Assembly (NCBI RefSeq): GCF_018131105.1
Contig: NZ_JAFCJI010000005.1
Span: 1-64,000, forward strand
Reading direction: 5' to 3'
Length of the DNA stretch: 64,000 nt
Origin: Bradyrhizobium manausense
GTDB lineage: Bacteria > Pseudomonadota > Alphaproteobacteria > Rhizobiales > Xanthobacteraceae
How positions within the stretch are numbered: position 1 is the stretch's first letter; every line of letters starts with the position of its first letter. This document shows positions 41,565 to 51,042 of the stretch, piece after piece. The notes under the pieces were generated by a model that was given only the letters and a program-made list of their open reading frames with translations, had not been told where the DNA came from and ran no database searches. The translations under genes were made by a program, and so were the position numbers.

Positions 41565-42032
41565 ATGAAAACGGTGCGCCTTTCTACCCTGATTGCACTG
41601 GCGGCGTGGCTGGCAATATTCCTTGTTGGGGTGCTTCCGTATGCGGGCAGCCGGATGCTCAAAATCGAAAGCCGCCCCCACGTAATCGGGTCTTTCTCGA
41701 ACTACCGCGTCGTTTCCGGAACCAAAGGCTCCAGATACGTTCTTGCGACGCTCGACTTTGATCGGCCAGGCTCGCAAGGGGTCGTGCATTGCAAGGTCGA
41801 CCCGTATCAATTGGGCCCGGTCAATACTGAGGGGTCAAGGCTTTCGAGCGCGCAATTCGCGGTGCGGATGGACTCATGCGCGGAGGCGATCCAGTTGCCA
41901 TTGAGTAACCCTCATGATGTCTGGAGCTGGGTCAGGCTCTTTCTGGTCGGCTCAATGTATGCGGCACTGGCTGGATGTGTGTTCGGCTTGGCTATGCTGT
42001 ATGACAACGCTCGGAAACCCAAGCCCACTTGA
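41565..42032 (+). CDS. Membrane protein of unknown function
   Basis: A 155-residue protein with a membrane segment at residues 7-28 (LIALAAWLAIFLVGVLPYA), an extracytoplasmic middle (SFSNYRVVSGTKGSRYVLATLDF) and a second membrane segment near residues 124-146. The arrangement is like DUF3592-type proteins but too diverged to name. The ATG at 41565 is chosen; an in-frame ATG upstream at 41535 is possible. The caspase-like gene follows on the same strand. Confidence 0.6.
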   Translation: MKTVRLSTLIALAAWLAIFLVGVLPYAGSRMLKIESRPHVIGSFSNYRVVSGTKGSRYVLATLDFDRPGSQGVVHCKVDPYQLGPVNTEGSRLSSAQFAVRMDSCAEAIQLPLSNPHDVWSWVRLFLVGSMYAALAGCVFGLAMLYDNARKPKPT

Positions 42033-42092
42033 TCGCCTCCCCGAAGCGGACGCTTACGCGTCGCATCGTCGCGCCAAGCCTCCAGGCATCAG

Positions 42093-42114
42093 GAATGTGA
42101 CAATTGTCACATTC
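42093..42114. promoter_or_regulatory. Perfect CRP-type palindrome upstream of the caspase-like gene
   Basis: A perfect 22-bp palindrome whose core TGTGACAATTGTCACA matches the enterobacterial cAMP-CRP consensus TGTGA-N6-TCACA exactly. It ends 60 bp before the caspase-like start codon, so a regulator here could activate or repress that gene. Class III adenylate cyclases and a Crp/Fnr protein are encoded in the same window. Confidence 0.6.
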
Positions 42115-42174
42115 ACCCGACTTGCCTTTCATCAGTCTGTGCGTACGCTTGCGCACATATTGCCGGGGACTGGA

Positions 42175-43959
42175 ATGGGCGCTTTTCGCTGGTTTTCTTT
42201 ATTCGTTTCCATCTGGCTGACGTGCGGCACTGCCCACGCCGAGCGCCGTATTGCGCTGGTGATGGGCAACTCGGCTTACAAGAGCGTACCGAAGCTCTCA
42301 AACCCGGCGAACGATGCCGCCCTGGTCGGGAGCATGTTCAAGAACGCGGGGTTCGACTGGATCGACATCAGAACCAATCTCAATGCGACCGAGATGCGCA
42401 AGGCCCTGCGTGACTTCGGCGGGCGAGCGCGGGATGCTGAAGTCGCCGTCATCTACTACGCCGGTCATGGCATCGAGCTCGATGGCACCAACTATCTCAT
42501 CCCGACCGACGCGGCTCTTGAAACCGACAGCGACGTTCTCGATGAGGCCGTCGCGCTCGACCGGGCGCTGTTCGCCGTCGAGCCGGCGAAGCAACTTCGC
42601 CTGATCATTCTGGACGCCTGTCGCGACAACCCGTTCGCCAAATCGATGAAGCGAACCGTTGCCGCCCGCGCCATCGGGCGCGGCCTCGCCAAGGTCGAGC
42701 CGACCAGCCCGAACACCATGATTGCGTTCGCGGCGAAGGCTGGCTCCACAGCATCGGATGGTGATTCCAAGAACAGCCCATTCGCCTCGGCGCTTGTCGA
42801 GCGCCTGCCAACACCCGGTCTCGACCTGCGCAAGGCGTTCGGCTTCGTCCGAGACGATGTCCTGAAGAACACCGGCTACCAGCAGGAGCCGTATGTGTAC
42901 GGCTCGCTCGGCGGTGACGATGTGGCGCTCGTTGCAGCGAAACCTGCAGCAACCGGCCCTCAGGCAAGCCCCGAGGACGCTATTCGCCGGAACTATGAGC
43001 TTGCGCTACAACTCGGCACCCGCGACGGCTGGACAGCTTTCCTGAACCGATATGCTGACGGCTTTTATGCCGATCTCGCCAAGGGCCAACTCAACAAGAT
43101 CGCGGCGGAGGAAGCCCGCTCGGCGGCTGCCGAGAAGGCGCGGGCAGCAGAGGAGGACAAGGCGCGGCTGGTCGCTGAACGTGCGAAGAAAACCGATCAG
43201 GACAAGGCCGCGGCCACCGCCAAGGCGGCGGAGGATGCACGAATCGCGGCAGAGAAAGCCAAGCAGATCGAGGAGGCGAAAGCCGCCGCAGCCGAGCAAC
43301 GCCGCAAGGAGATTGAGGCCGCTGTTGCCAAGGCACTGGCCGACAAGCAGGCAGCAGAGAGGAAAATCGGCTCCGAACCCGACCAGAAGGTTGCGGCCCT
43401 GCCATCGCCTGCACCTTCGCCTGAACCGGCCCAGGCTCCGCAAGATCTCGCCAAGTCGGTGCAGTCCGAACTACGCCGCGTCGGCTGTCTTGCCGATGCG
43501 GAGAGCGGCGAGTGGAGTGGCAAGTCGCAGCGTTCCCTGACATTGTTCAACAAATACGCCGGAACCAAGCTCAACACGACGCTTGCAAGCTCGGATGCGC
43601 TGGACGCGATCAAAGCCAAGCCGGGCCGTGTCTGCCCGCTGGTCTGCGATCATGGTTTCAAGGCCGATGGAGATGCCTGCGTGAAGATTGCGTGTCGCGC
43701 TGGCTATCGCGTCAACGACGACAACGAGTGCGAAAAAATTCAGGACAAGAAGCCCGTTGCGACCCGCGAGAATAGCAAGCCGCGCGACGACGAGAGGAAG
43801 AAGGTTGAAGGGGCGCCCGCGAAGCCGCACGCCACTACTGGACAGATGGTCTGTGGGCAGGGTGGTTGCAGGCCGGTGGGTCCGGGCTGTCGCCTACAAC
43901 AGACTAATCAGTATGCTGATCCGTGGCGGCGGGGAGGCACGGTGGAAGTCTGCAATTGA
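42175..43959 (+). CDS. Secreted caspase-like (peptidase C14) protein
   Basis: A 594-residue protein with a signal peptide ending near GTAHAE. Residues 24-260 form a p20 caspase domain: RRIALVMGNSAYKSVPKLSNPANDA, H98 in YYAGHGIELDG and C149 in LIILDACRDNPF, so both catalytic residues are kept. A SEL1/TPR-like linker follows, then an Ala/Lys/Glu-rich coiled coil (about 305-410) and a cysteine-containing C-terminus. Such proteins are frequent in Bradyrhizobium; substrates are unknown. The ATG at 42175 has GGGACTGGA upstream; the open frame extends further but lacks similarity. Confidence 0.88.
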   Translation: MGAFRWFSLFVSIWLTCGTAHAERRIALVMGNSAYKSVPKLSNPANDAALVGSMFKNAGFDWIDIRTNLNATEMRKALRDFGGRARDAEVAVIYYAGHGIELDGTNYLIPTDAALETDSDVLDEAVALDRALFAVEPAKQLRLIILDACRDNPFAKSMKRTVAARAIGRGLAKVEPTSPNTMIAFAAKAGSTASDGDSKNSPFASALVERLPTPGLDLRKAFGFVRDDVLKNTGYQQEPYVYGSLGGDDVALVAAKPAATGPQASPEDAIRRNYELALQLGTRDGWTAFLNRYADGFYADLAKGQLNKIAAEEARSAAAEKARAAEEDKARLVAERAKKTDQDKAAATAKAAEDARIAAEKAKQIEEAKAAAAEQRRKEIEAAVAKALADKQAAERKIGSEPDQKVAALPSPAPSPEPAQAPQDLAKSVQSELRRVGCLADAESGEWSGKSQRSLTLFNKYAGTKLNTTLASSDALDAIKAKPGRVCPLVCDHGFKADGDACVKIACRAGYRVNDDNECEKIQDKKPVATRENSKPRDDERKKVEGAPAKPHATTGQMVCGQGGCRPVGPGCRLQQTNQYADPWRRGGTVEVCN

Positions 43960-44084
43960 AAATGGCTGTCCTTTTGCGCGCATGGCGGCGATGAACTGGC
44001 CTACGCCGCTACCGCGTCGCGCCGCTCGGAACTTTCCCGGCGCACTACCGTTCCCGGTGAGCGGGCACAGCGTAGGCGGCAGCT

Positions 44085-44429
44085 ATGAAGTGGATGTTGG
44101 TGGTCCTGGTCGGCGGGGTCTCGCCCGTGAATACCGACCTGGTGTTCGACAAGTTCAGCGACTGTCTCGCCGCCGAGGAGCAGATGCGACAGCACTATGC
44201 TGATGCGTTCGATGCGTGGGACCGCATGGCGGCGGCAAGGATCGACCGGCGCAGGGACTACAAGAAAGCCCGCGATCTCGAGGCCAAGCGGCTGCTCGGC
44301 AATGTGGGGACGTGCGTTCCGCATGGTGGCGGCGATCAGCAGCCGGTTTCCGTTCCGCAGCAGCAACCTCCGGCAACATCGTCGCAGCCCGCCCCAACGC
44401 CATCGCCGCAGCCGACGCCGCGAATGTAG
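44085..44429 (+). CDS. Hypothetical protein with proline/glutamine-rich tail
   Basis: A 114-residue protein. The N-terminus is hydrophobic (MKWMLVVLVGGV), perhaps a weak signal peptide. The middle is charged and helical (DKFSDCLAAEEQMRQHY, ARDLEAKRLLGNVGTC) with two cysteines. The last 35 residues are Pro/Gln/Ser-rich. It follows the caspase-like gene on the same strand by 125 bp. No domain recognised. Confidence 0.55.
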   Translation: MKWMLVVLVGGVSPVNTDLVFDKFSDCLAAEEQMRQHYADAFDAWDRMAAARIDRRRDYKKARDLEAKRLLGNVGTCVPHGGGDQQPVSVPQQQPPATSSQPAPTPSPQPTPRM

Positions 44430-44580
44430 CGGCAGTGCTGACGCGCCAAGTCGAATGGTAGCACCCGGTGCGTCACCCCGAGGAAGCGCAGAACGTTCTC
44501 GCGGTCATCCTGCCGAGCGGTCTTGGCGCACCACTTGATTAGCCAGATTCTGACCGATAGCGGCCGTCGACGCGCGTCGA

Positions 44581-45882
44581 TCATTGCCCGAGTTGTTGAA
44601 GCACGGCGGACCACAACGCGAGCGGCTCTCTGAGGGCTCCCGGCTCGGACGGCTTCTGGCGAACGGCCGTGTGCACCATGACGAGCTTCGAGGCTGGATC
44701 GACCAGGATGACCTGACCGCGTATGCCGAGCAGAGCAAACCTGCGGTGCTCGCCAGGGAGGAGCCACACCTGATAGCCGTAGCCGAAATAGGGCGTGGCC
44801 ACCTTCGGAGCGAGATGACCATCGACCGGCCTGACAGTCGTGGCATCCAACAGCCACTGCCGCGGGATCAACTGACGACCTTCCCAGGCGCCGTCGTGTG
44901 CGAGCAGCCGGCCGAGGCGCGCATAGTCGCGCAGGGTTGCGTTGAAACAGCAAAACGCAATCTCCTGCCCGCTGCCGTCTATCGCCCACGAGGCATCCGC
45001 TTCGGTGCCGATGGCACCCCAGATCCGGTCGTGGAGATAGTCGGCAAGCGGCGTGCCCGTGGCGGAGCGCAGGACCAGGCCGAGGATCTCGGTTTCCACG
45101 CTTGCATAGTGCCATCGGGTACCGGGCGGTGCAGTTCGGGTGTTGAATTGCGCGACGACAGCGGCGGGATCCCTGGTGTCTTCGACAAACAGGGCTCGCC
45201 CGAGCCGGGCGATGTCGTCATGCCCGTCATAGACTTCCGAGAATTCGACGCCCGAAGACATGTTCAGCAAGGCCCGGATGGATGTGCTGCCATATTCCGT
45301 TCCCGCGAGACCAGAAACGTAGGTTGAGACGGGATCGTCGATCGACTTGATCCGTCCTTCCGAGACCGCGATCCCGACCAGCATGGACACCAGCGTCTTG
45401 GCCATCGACTGCGACAGAAAGCGGTCGTGATCGGTCCGCGCATATTGATAGTGCTCGTACAGGATGGTGTCGTCCCTGGCGATCAGGAGACCTGTCACCG
45501 GGTTGCGCTTGAGGTAATCCGCGATCGTCAGCCGTTCCGTGCCGAAGCTATAGGCGATGGGAGGCTCTGACGCGCGCTTGAATTGCCAGGGTGCAGTCGC
45601 GCGACCGACCGGACGCGAGGGGTAGATCTCGCCGAAATGGCTGTAGACCCCGACGAGCTTGTCGAGCTGGGTGGTCGTCCCCCGCGTGCCGATGGGATAG
45701 CCCTCGGCCGCGCCGTAGATATCGGCATCGGGGCCGCTGTTCGAGAAGACCGGCCCCGCCTTGCCGGAAGAGCTTCGGGCGTCCTGTGCGCATGCCAGCG
45801 GCGCCCAGACCGCGACGACGAGAATGACAGATCCGAAAATCCCGCGGCAGCCGCGTGGCTTGCAGAGCGCACCCCAATTCAT
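44581..45882 (-). CDS. Serine hydrolase, beta-lactamase/class C fold
   Basis: A 433-residue secreted protein with a signal peptide (hydrophobic core VILVVAVWAPLACAQ). The nucleophile motif is S159-M-A-K162 in FLSQSMAKTLVSM; YASVETEIL is the tyrosine block and GIRGQVILVDP stands where KTG/HxG would be. The fold covers esterases, peptidases and transesterases, so the substrate is open. The ATG at 45882 follows GGAGGGAAG. A second distinct family member lies at 54539-55900. Confidence 0.88.
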   Translation of the reverse strand: MNWGALCKPRGCRGIFGSVILVVAVWAPLACAQDARSSSGKAGPVFSNSGPDADIYGAAEGYPIGTRGTTTQLDKLVGVYSHFGEIYPSRPVGRATAPWQFKRASEPPIAYSFGTERLTIADYLKRNPVTGLLIARDDTILYEHYQYARTDHDRFLSQSMAKTLVSMLVGIAVSEGRIKSIDDPVSTYVSGLAGTEYGSTSIRALLNMSSGVEFSEVYDGHDDIARLGRALFVEDTRDPAAVVAQFNTRTAPPGTRWHYASVETEILGLVLRSATGTPLADYLHDRIWGAIGTEADASWAIDGSGQEIAFCCFNATLRDYARLGRLLAHDGAWEGRQLIPRQWLLDATTVRPVDGHLAPKVATPYFGYGYQVWLLPGEHRRFALLGIRGQVILVDPASKLVMVHTAVRQKPSEPGALREPLALWSAVLQQLGQ

Positions 45883-46071
45883 TGGACTTCCCTCCACGTT
45901 CTCGTGTGCACGCTGATGAGAGCCGTCTCGCAGACCGGTGACGACCCGCATGTTATCATCACGGGTGGGCGGAGTCAGCAACCGGCCTGTCGGCGAAGAT
46001 GCGGCCAGCCGACCTGAGGTCTGCTTCGCAAGGATTTGGCGGAGGCAATCGCTCCGGCCCCGAACCGGTGT

Positions 46072-47034
46072 CTACTCGATCACTCTGTCCGCCAACAAAA
46101 GCACACGTTCCGGGACAGCCAAATGCAGCGCTCTGGCCGTCTGGAGATTGATCACGAACTCGAATTTCGTCGGCTGCTCGACCGGCAGGTCCGCCGGATT
46201 TGCGCCTTTCAGGATGCGATCCACGTAGTCAGCCGCGAGTACGAACAACGCCTCGATCTTCGGCCCGTAAGCCATCAATCCCCCGCGGTCCGGATAACTG
46301 GTGATCTGATAGACCGTGGGCATCATGTATTTGAGCGCGATCGACGGCAATGCCGGCCGGATCGGGTCTGCAAGCACGTAGACGACTTCGCAATCCGCCG
46401 CTTGCATGGCGGCGAATGTCTTGTCGAGGTCCTCCGGATTGGCCGCGACAAATCTTTGGGCTGAAACGCCGATAGAACCCGCTGCCTTGGCCGCAGCCTC
46501 AAAGGTCGCCATGTGCGTCGGATTGTTCGAGGCAAGCACGCCGATTTTCCGCACCTTGGGAAAGAGAAGGCGAATGACGTCCAGCATCTTCGCCGTGAGA
46601 TCACCGAACATGTTCGCGATGCCCGTGATGTTGCCACCCGGCTTGGCGAAACTTTTGACGAAACCGGAGCCGATCGGATCGGTGGATGGCGCCATGACGA
46701 TCGGAATCGTCGAGGTCGCTCGTTGTGCCGCCGCGATTGCAGGCGTCGCTTCAGCAATGATGACATCAGGTTTGAGGGCGACGAGTTCCGCCACCAGATT
46801 CGGCAGCAGCGAATAGCGGCCATTCGCTTCGCGGAATTCTATGATCAGGTCCTTTCCCTCCTGATATCCCCTGGCCTTGAAAGCGTCCCTGAACCATCCG
46901 AGAACGTGATCGCCTTTCCCGGAGGTGACCAGTCCGACGCGCCATGGCTTCGATGTTCCGGCATTTGCCGCGGCGGCAATGGCTGCCGAACAGGACATCG
47001 TCACAAAGGTGCGACGTGTTAGAAACCGAGGCAC
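46072..47034 (-). CDS. ABC transporter substrate-binding protein (PF04392 type)
   Basis: A 320-residue protein with a Tat-like or Sec signal (FLTRRTFVTMSCSAAIAAAANA). The mature part has KPDVIIAEATPAIAAAQRAT, IPIVMAPSTDPIGSGFVKS and PGGNITGIANMFGDLTAKML, the pattern of the ABC_sub_bind family that is greatly expanded in Bradyrhizobium. No permease or ATPase gene is adjacent, so it is an orphan binding protein. The start is GTG 47034 behind GGAGGGAGTC. Confidence 0.88.
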   Translation of the reverse strand: MPRFLTRRTFVTMSCSAAIAAAANAGTSKPWRVGLVTSGKGDHVLGWFRDAFKARGYQEGKDLIIEFREANGRYSLLPNLVAELVALKPDVIIAEATPAIAAAQRATSTIPIVMAPSTDPIGSGFVKSFAKPGGNITGIANMFGDLTAKMLDVIRLLFPKVRKIGVLASNNPTHMATFEAAAKAAGSIGVSAQRFVAANPEDLDKTFAAMQAADCEVVYVLADPIRPALPSIALKYMMPTVYQITSYPDRGGLMAYGPKIEALFVLAADYVDRILKGANPADLPVEQPTKFEFVINLQTARALHLAVPERVLLLADRVIE

Positions 47035-47096
47035 GACTCCCTCCTGCAAGCTGCCCTTCCACGTTAGCATGGTTCAATGCCGCACGGGACGATGCA

Positions 47097-47786
47097 TCAC
47101 CCTATCGCGAAATCCGCCGCCGCCTCCGCGTGAATGGCCGTCGTGTCGAACGTCTCGACCGATGTATCGGCAGCACCGACCAGCATCGTGATCTCGGTGC
47201 AGCCGAGAATGATGCAGTCCGCGCCGCGCCCGACCAGCGCGGCCATCACCTCCCGGTAGCGGCGGCGCGAAGCATCGGCGACCACGCCAAGGCACAGCTC
47301 GTCATAGATGATGCGGTTCAAGTCGGCCCGCTCGTCGGCGGAGGGAATGAGGACGTCGAGATCGTGCGCGCGCAGCCGGTCGATGTAGAAATCCTCCTCC
47401 ATCGTGAACTTCGTACCCAGGAGCCCGACCCGCCGATGCCCCCTGGCCCGGATGCGCTGCGCCGTTGCGTCGCCGAGGTGGATGAAGGGAATCGTCAGCT
47501 TCGCGGTGATCTCGGGCGCCAGCTTGTGCATCGTGTTCGTGCACAGCACGATCGCAGCCGCGCCGGCGCGTTCGAGCCGCTGCGCCACGTCCGCCAGGCT
47601 CGCCGCCGCCTCCGCCCAGCGACCGGCATATTGCATCTCCTTGATGTCCTGAAAGTCATAGGAGTACATCAGCAGCGGCGCCGAGTGCAGCTTGCCCTTG
47701 CGGTCGCGGACGCGCTCGTTGATGAGCTTGTAGTAGAGCGCGGTGCTCTCCCAGCTCATGCCCCCGATCAGGCCAATGGTTCGCAT
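47097..47786 (-). CDS. Aspartate/glutamate racemase family protein
   Basis: A 229-residue protein beginning MRTIGLIGGMSWESTALYY, typical of aspartate racemase (YgeA-like). The two catalytic cysteines are present: C82 in VLCTNTMHK and C196 in LGCTEI. Such enzymes interconvert D- and L-amino acids. The ATG at 47786 starts the conserved part. It lies upstream of, and on the same strand as, the substrate-binding protein gene, with 62 bp between them. Confidence 0.92.
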   Translation of the reverse strand: MRTIGLIGGMSWESTALYYKLINERVRDRKGKLHSAPLLMYSYDFQDIKEMQYAGRWAEAAASLADVAQRLERAGAAAIVLCTNTMHKLAPEITAKLTIPFIHLGDATAQRIRARGHRRVGLLGTKFTMEEDFYIDRLRAHDLDVLIPSADERADLNRIIYDELCLGVVADASRRRYREVMAALVGRGADCIILGCTEITMLVGAADTSVETFDTTAIHAEAAADFAIG

Positions 47787-47898
47787 TCCCGTGCCTTTCG
47801 AAATCCGGCTCGCTCCGATCGTAGACGAACGCGCCGACGCGCGCCATCGCGACACGGAGCGCGTGGCTTCGCCTCGGTGGATTAAAGCCGATTGGAAG

Positions 47899-47955
47899 GT
47901 CCCTGCCCACCGGGCTTCCGGTTGTAACTCCTCGAACGCGGAATCGGGCAGGGAC
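47899..47955. repeat. 10-bp inverted repeat GTCCCTGCCC / GGGCAGGGAC
   Basis: Exact arms separated by 37 nt, between the stop of the GDSL gene and the start of the racemase gene, both on the minus strand. It could be a loose terminator or a looping operator for the racemase. Confidence 0.35.
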
Positions 47956-47984
47956 TATCTCCTCCACACGAAAGCTGGAATCTC

Positions 47985-48506
47985 TCAGTTCACGAGCGGC
48001 AACAATTCGCTGGCGAGATAGCGATGCCCGGCGGCGGTGAGGTGGATGCCGTCACCCTGCGTCAGGCCGCGCTTTCTGGCTGCTTGATAATATGGTCCGG
48101 CATTGATGACGCGGATGTGCCGCGCTTTCAACCTGGAGGCAATCTCGCCGTAACCCGCCTTTGCCTGCTGCATCGTTCCGCCCTTGCGGATATCGTTGCC
48201 GCCGATCAGCAAGATGACCGTCCGGGTACCCTCAGGCACCGCGCTGTCGAGCCTGCCGAGGACGCCCGATGTCGTGTCTCCAAAGACACCTTGAGCGTTG
48301 ACGGAATAATTCCTTCCCTTGGCACGAAGCATCGCTTCCAGCACGGCAGGGAACGCTTCACCGGCCGAAACGCCATATCCTTCGACGTTGCTGGCGCCCA
48401 GCGCAACGATTTGCGCGTGAGAGGCCGTCGCAGACATGGCCCCAACGAGCAATAAAGCTAGAGAACAAATGACAGCTTTCATCCCGCATCTCGAATAGCG
48501 TTTCAC
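47985..48506 (-). CDS. SGNH/GDSL-type esterase (TesA-like)
   Basis: A 173-residue secreted protein with a signal peptide. Block I is VALGASNVEGYG with nucleophile S39, block III ILLIGGNDIRKGG, and block V DGIHLTAAGH with the Asp/His pair. Smaller than typical arylesterases but all SGNH blocks can be found. It would hydrolyse esters or thioesters in the periplasm. The GTG at 48506 follows GGAGGAAG. Confidence 0.88.
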   Translation of the reverse strand: MKRYSRCGMKAVICSLALLLVGAMSATASHAQIVALGASNVEGYGVSAGEAFPAVLEAMLRAKGRNYSVNAQGVFGDTTSGVLGRLDSAVPEGTRTVILLIGGNDIRKGGTMQQAKAGYGEIASRLKARHIRVINAGPYYQAARKRGLTQGDGIHLTAAGHRYLASELLPLVN

Positions 48507-48637
48507 GATCTTCCTCCGTCTCGAGTCCTACGCCGAGGCTCCGAATGACCTGGCCGCCATTCTGTAAGAGACTGATTGCAACGATGCATGGCCCAAATGG
48601 GCTATCGAGATGAAGCGGTCGCGGCGAGCGGTGCGAC

Positions 48638-49801
48638 TTAGGTCCAATGCCCTGGACGTAACACCAGCCGCGCGAGGAGTGCTGACAGCTCGCTTTGCCG
48701 CGATATCCCCGCCTTCGCAAACACGCTTTTCAAGTGGTTGCGCACGGTTTCTCCAGAGATCCCCAGGCGTTCGGCGGCTACCTTCGGTGCGAGGCCGGAG
48801 CCTACAAGCGCCGCGATGCGAGCCTCTCCGAGCGTAACACCAAGCAGGTCGCGCACCATGCCCGGATCCGGAGGCTCGTCGACCCCCTGCTCGATCACGA
48901 GAACGATGGCACGCGCGCGTGTCAGGAACTGTTCGGAAAGATCGCTTCGCGCAGAGATCGGCAGGAGATAAACCGCCAAACGGCGGTCCGATCGAATGGA
49001 ATGCACCAGGAACGGCCGCGGGTCCTTGGACAGGTCGGACCGGTTTCCCTTCAACATGATTGCGATAGCTGCATCGATGGATTCGCGCGCGGGTCCAAAC
49101 CCCATCCGAAGCCGGTCCTCGATCAGGTGCAGTTCGTCTCCGAGGAGCCGCTGGCCGGCCGGATTGGAAAATGCGACGCGGCCGAGCGAATCCAGCGCGA
49201 AGACGCCGATCCGGATCCGCGAAAGCGCATCGCCGAGCCCCAGGTTGACGAGCTCGGTATCCAGCAGCCGGATCGAGAGCCGCAGCGCGTTCTCGATGTG
49301 CCGGCCGAGTTTTCCGAGCAGGCCCAGTTCATCGTCCGAGAAGGGTGGCTTGCGGCGCGAATCCCGCTGGATGCTCAGGATGACGCCGACATGCGGGTTG
49401 GACGAAACGGCAATCGCGGCGACCCAGCCGAGGCCGTGGCTGGCGAGGAAGTCGGTATAGCAGGGGTCGCTGCGGATTTCGTCGTCGCTGCATAAGTGAC
49501 GATCCGTGAAAGGTGCGCCGCTGAAGAAATAGCCGCGCTCGGTTGCCCGGATGGCCCGGATATCGCGATTGGTCCAGCCGCTTTCGTAATCGCGTTGCGC
49601 CTCGACGAGTTTCTCGGAGACAATCGAGCCGAAAGAGCCGTCGTCGCGTTGCCAGAGCAGCACGCTGCCAACATCGTCAAAACAATCGGCTATCGCACCT
49701 AATGCGGCTGGCCACTTCCGCGGGTCCGGAGCAGCACCGTAGATGGCTTCAACGGCTGCAACAAACCGTTCGTGCGAGGAGAACTTTTCCACTTGGACCA
49801 C
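48638..49801 (-). CDS. LuxR-type regulator with N-terminal sensory region
   Basis: A 387-residue protein. The C-terminal 65 residues are a LuxR helix-turn-helix (GVTLGEARIAALVGSGLAPKVAAERLGISGETVRNHLKSVFAKAGI). The N-terminal 300 residues have a GAF/PAS-like layout (FDDVGSVLLWQRDDG, LSIQRDSRRKPPFSDDE, FALDSLGRVAFSNPAGQRLL) but no autoinducer domain, so it probably senses another signal. The GTG at 49801 is used. No synthase or obvious target is adjacent. Confidence 0.87.
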   Translation of the reverse strand: MVQVEKFSSHERFVAAVEAIYGAAPDPRKWPAALGAIADCFDDVGSVLLWQRDDGSFGSIVSEKLVEAQRDYESGWTNRDIRAIRATERGYFFSGAPFTDRHLCSDDEIRSDPCYTDFLASHGLGWVAAIAVSSNPHVGVILSIQRDSRRKPPFSDDELGLLGKLGRHIENALRLSIRLLDTELVNLGLGDALSRIRIGVFALDSLGRVAFSNPAGQRLLGDELHLIEDRLRMGFGPARESIDAAIAIMLKGNRSDLSKDPRPFLVHSIRSDRRLAVYLLPISARSDLSEQFLTRARAIVLVIEQGVDEPPDPGMVRDLLGVTLGEARIAALVGSGLAPKVAAERLGISGETVRNHLKSVFAKAGISRQSELSALLARLVLRPGHWT

Positions 49802-50014
49802 GGCCGTAAGCGCGATTTCGCGGCACTCACCGCCCCTGCGTTCGTGCCGAAGTTGAAACTAGATCGTGATTCGACCGCCAGCCAGCGGTTCGATGTCACC
49901 AATTAGTCTGAGTGAGACAGGGTTCCGAGTGGCGTCGCGTCCCTCGAACAGCGAATGGTGGCGGTCGGCAACGCCGTCTGCGGATGCTGCGACGTCGCGC
50001 GGCCAAGCCTCCAG

Positions 50015-51010
50015 CTAACCCGGCGAGTGCTTTTCCAGCGCCAGCGCAATCCTCTCCAGGGCGGCGTTCCTGTGCTGCATGTCGACGGTCTGCTCTTCGC
50101 AGATCTCGATCATTGTTCGCCCGGACCATCGGCGTCCATGCAGGCCCGTTCGGCTACAAAGCCAGCCAATCACCGCCAGCAACACAATGGTGGCGAGCCA
50201 TAACAGCGCTCGCCGCAAGCCGACGTCCGAGATGGCGCTCCGGAGATCTCCGCTGGACAGATATGCGAAGGCGCGACCGTCGTGGGCGTCGCTATCATTC
50301 GGATCGAGCGCGATCATCTGATCGTAGTCGGCGATGGCGCGGTCAGGATCGCCTTTGGCTTGATATGCGTGGCCGCGGTAATAATAGGCGTCCCTGTATT
50401 GCGGATAGAGCGCTATCGCCTGACCACAGTCGGCGATGACGCGATCGACATCGCCTCTGGCGAAGTAGGCATTGCCTCGGCCGGTGAGAGCGACATAGTT
50501 GTCCGCATTGAGCTGGAGGCTGTCGGTATAGTCGGCGATGGCACGGTCGTTGTCGCCCTTGGCCTGATAGGCGTAGCCGCGCTCGCCATACCCGACCCGC
50601 TTTCCATAATCCGACAGGCCGCCTTCGAACGCCCGGTCCACGTCCGCTATCGCCCGGTCGTAGTCGTGCCGTTGATTGTAGATATGCGAGCGGTTGAGCA
50701 GTGAGCTGACAGCTTCCGGTTCAAGCCGGATCGCGTCGGTATAGTCCTTGAGGGCGCGATCGGCGCAATCGGCAAGGTTGGTCCACGACCAGGCGTAGCC
50801 GCGGTGGTGATACAGGTTGGACAGCTCGCCGCCATCGTAGTCTCCGCTGTCGATCGCGCGGGTGCAGGCGGCGATGGTCGCGTCGGCAGTCTCCTTCGAC
50901 CCCTTCAAGCACGCCTGTCGATCATCGGCTGCCGCTGGCCGGCTGACGGCGATGGCTACGACGAACACCAAGGCAACCAGCCAGACATGCAGGGAAATCC
51001 CGGAGCGCAT
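50015..51010 (-). CDS. TPR protein with signal peptide and C-terminal membrane helix
   Basis: A 331-residue protein: signal peptide (LHVWLVALVFVVAIAVSRPAAA), about six TPR units (repeats of YRGHAYQAKGDPDRAIADYDQ type), a membrane helix near residues 275-293 (LWLATIVLLAVIGWLCS), and a 30-residue C-terminal tail NAALERIALALEKHSPG. The same tail pattern ends the next upstream gene product at 51043-51348. The ATG at 51010 follows GGAGAAGAGG. Function unknown. Confidence 0.78.
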   Translation of the reverse strand: MRSGISLHVWLVALVFVVAIAVSRPAAADDRQACLKGSKETADATIAACTRAIDSGDYDGGELSNLYHHRGYAWSWTNLADCADRALKDYTDAIRLEPEAVSSLLNRSHIYNQRHDYDRAIADVDRAFEGGLSDYGKRVGYGERGYAYQAKGDNDRAIADYTDSLQLNADNYVALTGRGNAYFARGDVDRVIADCGQAIALYPQYRDAYYYRGHAYQAKGDPDRAIADYDQMIALDPNDSDAHDGRAFAYLSSGDLRSAISDVGLRRALLWLATIVLLAVIGWLCSRTGLHGRRWSGRTMIEICEEQTVDMQHRNAALERIALALEKHSPG

Positions 51011-51042
51011 CCTCTTCTCCCCGCGATACACCGATGTCCGAG

